From a bacterium (GTDB lineage Bacteria; Sumerlaeota; Sumerlaeia; MVZB01): DNA of 8,025 nucleotides. The stretch spans positions 1 through 8,025 of the forward strand of contig JAMCWS010000117.1 in NCBI GenBank assembly GCA_023480605.1, in the 5' to 3' direction. The notes beneath the pieces were generated by a model. That model saw nothing but the letters and a program-made list of their open reading frames with translations. It did not search any database and was not told where the DNA came from. A program made the translations under genes and the position numbers. Shown here in pieces: positions 5,273-8,025 of the stretch; position 1 is the first letter of the stretch, and each line of letters starts with the position of its first letter.

Positions 5273-6856
5273 GTGCTCATGAGGAAAGCTCTCGATGCGA
5301 CCCCCCGGGTGTTCCGGGGTATTCTGTTCCTCTCGCTCCTTGTGGGCGCGATGGCAACCACGGCCGGCCACGCTCAGCAGGCCACCCCGGCGCCCCAGCC
5401 GACGGCCACCCCGGCGCCCCTCGCCGCCGTGCCCGAAGTTGCGAACGAGGCAACCACGGCCACCATCCCGCTGGCGACCACGCCCGGGGAAATGATCCCC
5501 GCCCAGCCGGCCACGCCTTCGGCGCCGACCACGGCAACACTGGTACAATCGGCCGCCACGACTGTCACCGCCGAGTTGAAACCCCAGCCTCAGCCAACCG
5601 CCACCCCCAGGCCCGCCCTTTCGAACATCGCCGCGCCGACGGCGGTGACCGAGACGGTGACGCCCGAAGCCGAAAAACCGGCTTATTTGCGCTTTACGAA
5701 ACAGGAAAGCATTTTCGATCCGGGCAAGGGCGAGGAATTGACCCCGTTGCAGATCGAGGCGCAGCGCAAGGAAGCCGGCCTCATGGCTCAGCGCCTGCGC
5801 TCGCTGGCCAACATCAAGGATCTGATCACTTACGACTATACGATCGAAGGCGATAACGAGAGCCAGATCCAGGAGGAAGCGCTATTGCGCGCCCTCAAGT
5901 CGGCCGCCGGACGCCTTTACTTCGGCGACAATTTTCTCCTCGGCCTGAGCCTCCTCGAACCCTACCTGCGCCAGAACGGCAATAAATTCATCCTCCAGCG
6001 CACCGTCAGCGACAAAAAATTTCTGCCGAACAACAAAGTCCAGTTGACCGTCAAAATGAGCGTCAACCTCGACATGCTTTATTCGGATCTGAAGGAAAAA
6101 CATTTCATCGCCACGCCCAATCTGCGTCCGATCGTCGCCGTCTTTCTCGAGGAGACGATCAACGGCAATCCCGATCTGACGGCCGGGGGCCGCGCCCGGA
6201 TCGAAAAGGTCTTCAACGAGAACCTTTTCCGCACCTTCTCCGACAAAATGCGCCAACCGCCCCTCGACGTCGATCTCACCAAGTCGGCTGCGCTGCTGAG
6301 CGTGGCCCGCAACGAGGCCCAGCGTAATAACGTCGACGTGCTCGTCACGGGCAAGCTCGACGTCAAGCAGACCAGCCAGGGGCCGATCTACTACGACGAG
6401 TTCAATTTCCAGGAAGCCGTGGCCACCGTGCGCATGTATCGCACCGACACGGGCGAACTGATCGCCGAAATCAACGATAATTACGCCGCCGCCGCCAACA
6501 CGGCCGAAGCTGCCCGCAAAAAGGCGCTCGATTTCATGCTCACCCGCATAACCCAGAATCTCTCTCAGAAACTGCGTGACTTCTGGAACAATGCGATGCT
6601 CGATCAGAGCAACTTCCGCTTGATGATCAACGGCGTTCGCCAGGAAAACCTGACGAGTATCTACAACCTGCTCAAGTCGCTGTCACCCGACCTGCAAATT
6701 TTCGAAAAGGCTTTCTACGGCGAGGTGCTGGTGGTCAACATCGTCTTCCCCGGCGCCGAACCGGGCCTCTTCGAAGCGCGTCTGCGCGAGGCCCGCACGC
6801 CGCACTTCATTGTCAACAAAGTCGACAACCAGCATTTCGAGCTACGAATGCTTTAG
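5273..6856 (+). CDS. Secreted protein with Pro/Ala/Thr-rich linker and FlgT/LPP20-like domains
   Basis: This 527-residue protein has a signal peptide: basic N-terminus, hydrophobic core at about 16-28, and a likely cleavage after AGHA at residue 34, so it is exported. Residues about 35-135 are a low-complexity Pro/Ala/Thr-rich linker with no cysteine lipobox. Residues about 195-275 (EEALLRALKSAAGRL, then FILQRTVSDKKF and VQLTVKMSVNLDML) resemble the N-terminal domain of FlgT/LPP20-like proteins. Residues about 285-440 (RPIVAVFLEE, NVDVLVTGKLDV, then YRTDTGELIAEI and an alanine-rich helix AAAANTAEAARKKALDFML) resemble the TolB/FlgT-middle-like alpha/beta domain. Residues 447-527 alternate strand-helix-strand-strand-helix-strand, like a ferredoxin-type fold. 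The likely location is the periplasm or the outer membrane's inner face; function is unknown. No flagellar genes are nearby, so a true FlgT role is not supported. The start is GTG, with the ATG at 5279 as alternative. Confidence 0.75.
   Translation: MLMRKALDATPRVFRGILFLSLLVGAMATTAGHAQQATPAPQPTATPAPLAAVPEVANEATTATIPLATTPGEMIPAQPATPSAPTTATLVQSAATTVTAELKPQPQPTATPRPALSNIAAPTAVTETVTPEAEKPAYLRFTKQESIFDPGKGEELTPLQIEAQRKEAGLMAQRLRSLANIKDLITYDYTIEGDNESQIQEEALLRALKSAAGRLYFGDNFLLGLSLLEPYLRQNGNKFILQRTVSDKKFLPNNKVQLTVKMSVNLDMLYSDLKEKHFIATPNLRPIVAVFLEETINGNPDLTAGGRARIEKVFNENLFRTFSDKMRQPPLDVDLTKSAALLSVARNEAQRNNVDVLVTGKLDVKQTSQGPIYYDEFNFQEAVATVRMYRTDTGELIAEINDNYAAAANTAEAARKKALDFMLTRITQNLSQKLRDFWNNAMLDQSNFRLMINGVRQENLTSIYNLLKSLSPDLQIFEKAFYGEVLVVNIVFPGAEPGLFEARLREARTPHFIVNKVDNQHFELRML
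5380..5420 (+). repeat. 17-base direct repeat inside the linker
   Basis: The same 17 bases occur at 5380-5396 and 5404-5420, offset by 24 bases and in frame. They encode two ATPAP units in the Pro/Ala-rich linker right after the signal peptide. This suggests linker growth by short in-frame duplication. Confidence 0.75.
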
Positions 6857-6959
6857 CGTTCCACTCGGCCCGGTTCATGGCGCCCCGCGCTGTCGATGCG
6901 TTTGAATACCATTCACGAGCTGGGATGAATTCAATGAAACGGTTGGCGCGGGTTGCCGG

Positions 6960-6980
6960 TTTCCCGCTTCTTGCGGGGGA
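6960..6980 (+). terminator. Hairpin in the convergent gap, plus-strand side
   Basis: CCCGC (6963-6967) pairs with GCGGG (6973-6977) around a TTCTT loop. In plus-strand RNA the stem extends by two G-U pairs and one A-U pair, to 8 pairs. It lies about 100 bases after the secreted-protein stop. No T-tract follows, so it may be only a 3'-end structure. Confidence 0.35.
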
Positions 6981-7033
6981 AGCGACGGTTTCGATCTGAA
7001 TACCGATCCCAAAAGACGGCAAAAATTCCAGTA

Positions 7034-7060
7034 GGTTTATAGTAAACCGCTTTGTTCTCT
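7034..7060. terminator. Possible bidirectional terminator between convergent genes
   Basis: GGTTTA (7034-7039) and TAAACC (7043-7048) form a perfect 6-bp stem with a 3-base loop. On the plus strand a T-rich stretch follows (GCTTTGTTCTCTTC). On the minus strand a TTTTT run follows after 8 bases. The gene ends lie on both sides (6856 and 7119). The stem is AT-rich and weak. Confidence 0.4.
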
Positions 7061-7118
7061 TCAATGCGTTTCCATGCCTTCAGGCCGCACGGCTTATTCC
7101 TTACGGCCATTCGCGGCA

Positions 7119-7436
7119 TCACAGGTGCAGTTCGCGGCGGCTTCCGCCTTGTTCGAGGACGACGCAATCGCGCCGGATCTCGACGACGCTGGCGCCGCCG
7201 ACGCGCGAGCCGATTTTGACGATGTTGTCGTCGATGACGGCCAGCGGATTCGCCTCGTCGTAAAAGATGCCTTCCAGGCGCCACAGGCTGGCCGCGGGCG
7301 CTTCGGACGGCGCCGGGCGGCGCCGGGCGGGCGCTTTGGTCGTGACGGTCGGGGAATCCCTTCTCTCCCGCGGCGGTTCGGCGGCGGCGGACAGGGCGCC
7401 ATTGACCGGAATGGCCTCGTAAAGCACTTCTCCCAC
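7119..7436 (-). CDS. GspC/PilP/MshK-like secretion or pilus domain protein (possibly the 3' part of a longer gene)
   Basis: In 105 residues, the last 55 (from WRLEGIFYDEANPLAVIDDN through IVKIGSRVGGASVVEIRR to VVLEQGG and ELHL) fit the small beta-rich domain found at the C-terminus of GspC, PilP and MshK: an L.GI.Y strand, an AVI(D/N)(D/G) turn, an (V)..G..V.G..V..I segment and a final V.L strand. Such domains bind secretin or inner-membrane partners in type II secretion or type IV pilus machines. The first 50 residues are a Pro/Ala/Arg-rich linker with no membrane segment. The start is unsure: the GTG at 7436 has no clear Shine-Dalgarno site. The same frame continues upstream past a TAA (7467-7469) into another Ala/Pro-rich ORF. 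The bases between the TAA and the GTG read PTDSAPGPAAV, like linker, so this may be the 3' part of one interrupted gene. The stop is TGA at 7119-7121. Confidence 0.6.
   Translation of the reverse strand: MGEVLYEAIPVNGALSAAAEPPRERRDSPTVTTKAPARRRPAPSEAPAASLWRLEGIFYDEANPLAVIDDNIVKIGSRVGGASVVEIRRDCVVLEQGGSRRELHL
7311..7330 (-). repeat. Exact tandem 10-base duplication in the linker
   Basis: CGCCGGGCGG occurs twice in direct succession (7311-7320 and 7321-7330) inside the linker of the minus-strand GspC/PilP-like gene. Ten bases is not a multiple of three, so gain or loss of one copy would shift the frame. Confidence 0.7.
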
Positions 7437-7466
7437 GGCCGCCGGGCCTGGAGCCGAATCCGTCGG

Positions 7467-8025
7467 TTACGCTTCACTTACGGTATTCATCGACACTTCG
7501 ATCGACTCGACGGCCACCGGAGCGTTCGGCGCCGTGGGCGCGGCGGCGGCGATCGGAATCGAGGCCGGGGCCGCCGGCAATGCGTCCGGCATGGCGGCCA
7601 ACGCGGCGGCCAGGTCCAGATCGAGCGATGCCTCAGGCGCCGGCGATGGGGCTTCCGGCCGCAGAACGGGCGCAAGACGGCTGTCCGGGCGCAGCCGGAC
7701 GGCCAACTGAACCGTGGCTGGGGGATGCGCGTTTCCCGCAACCGGCGTGAGTAATGCCCGTCCGTCCGATGCCGGCGAGGCGACGCCTTCCGCCGCCCCG
7801 CCGCCCAGCGTCAGACTTTCGGCCAGAATCCGCGCAACGGCAACCGATGGCGCCGCCTTCGGCAAAGCCCCGTTTTTCGCCAATGGCATTCCGACCCGAT
7901 CGGCCGCCGCCGGGCCGGCGTGATGCGGCGCGGCCGGTCGAACGGCGGCCATGGCGATGACGGCCGCCGGAGCGGCCATCGGGCTCGCGCCGACGGCGGG
8001 CGTGCCGGCCACCCCCCCGACGAAA
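7467..8025 (-). CDS. Alanine/proline-rich polypeptide, 5' end outside window (possibly the N-terminal part of the next ORF's protein)
   Basis: The frame is open to the right edge of the window and ends at TAA 7467-7469. An internal GTG at 8012 is a possible but unsupported start; the bases upstream of it (reading FVGG) continue the frame, so the gene probably begins outside. The visible part is strikingly rich in Ala and Pro, with no recognisable domain, no cysteine and no clear membrane segment. A slightly less biased stretch, TVQLAVRLRPDSRLAPVLRPE, sits in the middle. Codons end mostly in G or C, like the window's real genes, which supports it being coding. The same frame holds a GspC/PilP-like domain 31 bases after the stop. 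GspC-type proteins have a membrane anchor, a flexible linker and then that domain, so this could be the linker of the same protein. It could equally be the tail of an independent gene. Confidence 0.5.
   Translation of the reverse strand, partial: FVGGVAGTPAVGASPMAAPAAVIAMAAVRPAAPHHAGPAAADRVGMPLAKNGALPKAAPSVAVARILAESLTLGGGAAEGVASPASDGRALLTPVAGNAHPPATVQLAVRLRPDSRLAPVLRPEAPSPAPEASLDLDLAAALAAMPDALPAAPASIPIAAAAPTAPNAPVAVESIEVSMNTVSEA

Noticed and set aside
6813..7284. Minus-strand ORFs of 83 and 117 residues in the convergent gap
   Set aside because: They overlap the 3' ends of better-supported genes, have basic low-quality composition and no recognisable domain.
7094..7477. Minus-strand 127-residue ORF in another frame over the GspC/PilP-like gene
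   Set aside because: It is Arg/Pro/Ser-rich and lacks the domain pattern clearly visible in the neighbouring frame.
7074..7754. Plus-strand ORF of 226 residues rich in Gly and Arg
   Set aside because: It is antisense to the minus-strand GspC/PilP-like domain and the Ala/Pro-rich ORF; Gly/Arg richness is what the complement of Ala/Pro codons produces.

Overview
This 8,025-base window is GC-rich bacterial chromosome. Codons strongly prefer G or C at the third position, which also produces very long meaningless antisense ORFs. The gene content points to a diderm (Gram-negative-type) bacterium: a membrane-anchored SurA/PpiD-like periplasmic chaperone, a secreted protein with a cleavable signal peptide, and a GspC/PilP/MshK-like secretion or pilus domain. 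The phylum cannot be fixed from the sequence. There is no phage, transposon, CRISPR, tRNA or rRNA signal.

Layout: 1-487 is the 3' end of a tyrosyl-tRNA synthetase gene (S4 RNA-binding domain). 587-2566 encodes a PpiD/SurA-like foldase whose parvulin domain seems to lack its catalytic histidines. 2664-3839 encodes a class I (subgroup Ib) aspartate aminotransferase. These three genes are co-oriented with gaps of about 100 bases that contain hairpins. 3840-4220 is a non-coding stretch with several inverted repeats and, at its end, a TTGACA promoter candidate. 4221-4631 and 4738-5121 encode two tandem, diverged DUF4870 (Tic20-like) membrane proteins. A second TTGACA promoter candidate and a structured leader precede 5273-6856, a secreted protein with a Pro/Ala/Thr-rich linker, a FlgT/LPP20-like core and a ferredoxin-like C-terminal domain. 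6857-7118 is a convergent gap with hairpins. On the minus strand, 7119-7436 encodes a small GspC/PilP/MshK-like domain. Upstream of it in the same reading frame, 7467-8025 encodes an alanine/proline-rich polypeptide that runs off the window edge. A single TAA separates the two.

The first three genes are housekeeping (translation, envelope protein folding, amino-acid metabolism) and share no obvious pathway. The two DUF4870 proteins form a small membrane-protein unit of unknown role. The secreted protein and the minus-strand secretion-like gene converge, and both belong to envelope biology. I do not see a clearly new biological system. The points most worth a second look are the in-frame TAA in the minus-strand gene, the catalytically degenerate parvulin domain, the DUF4870 tandem pair, and the hairpin-rich gap after the aminotransferase.
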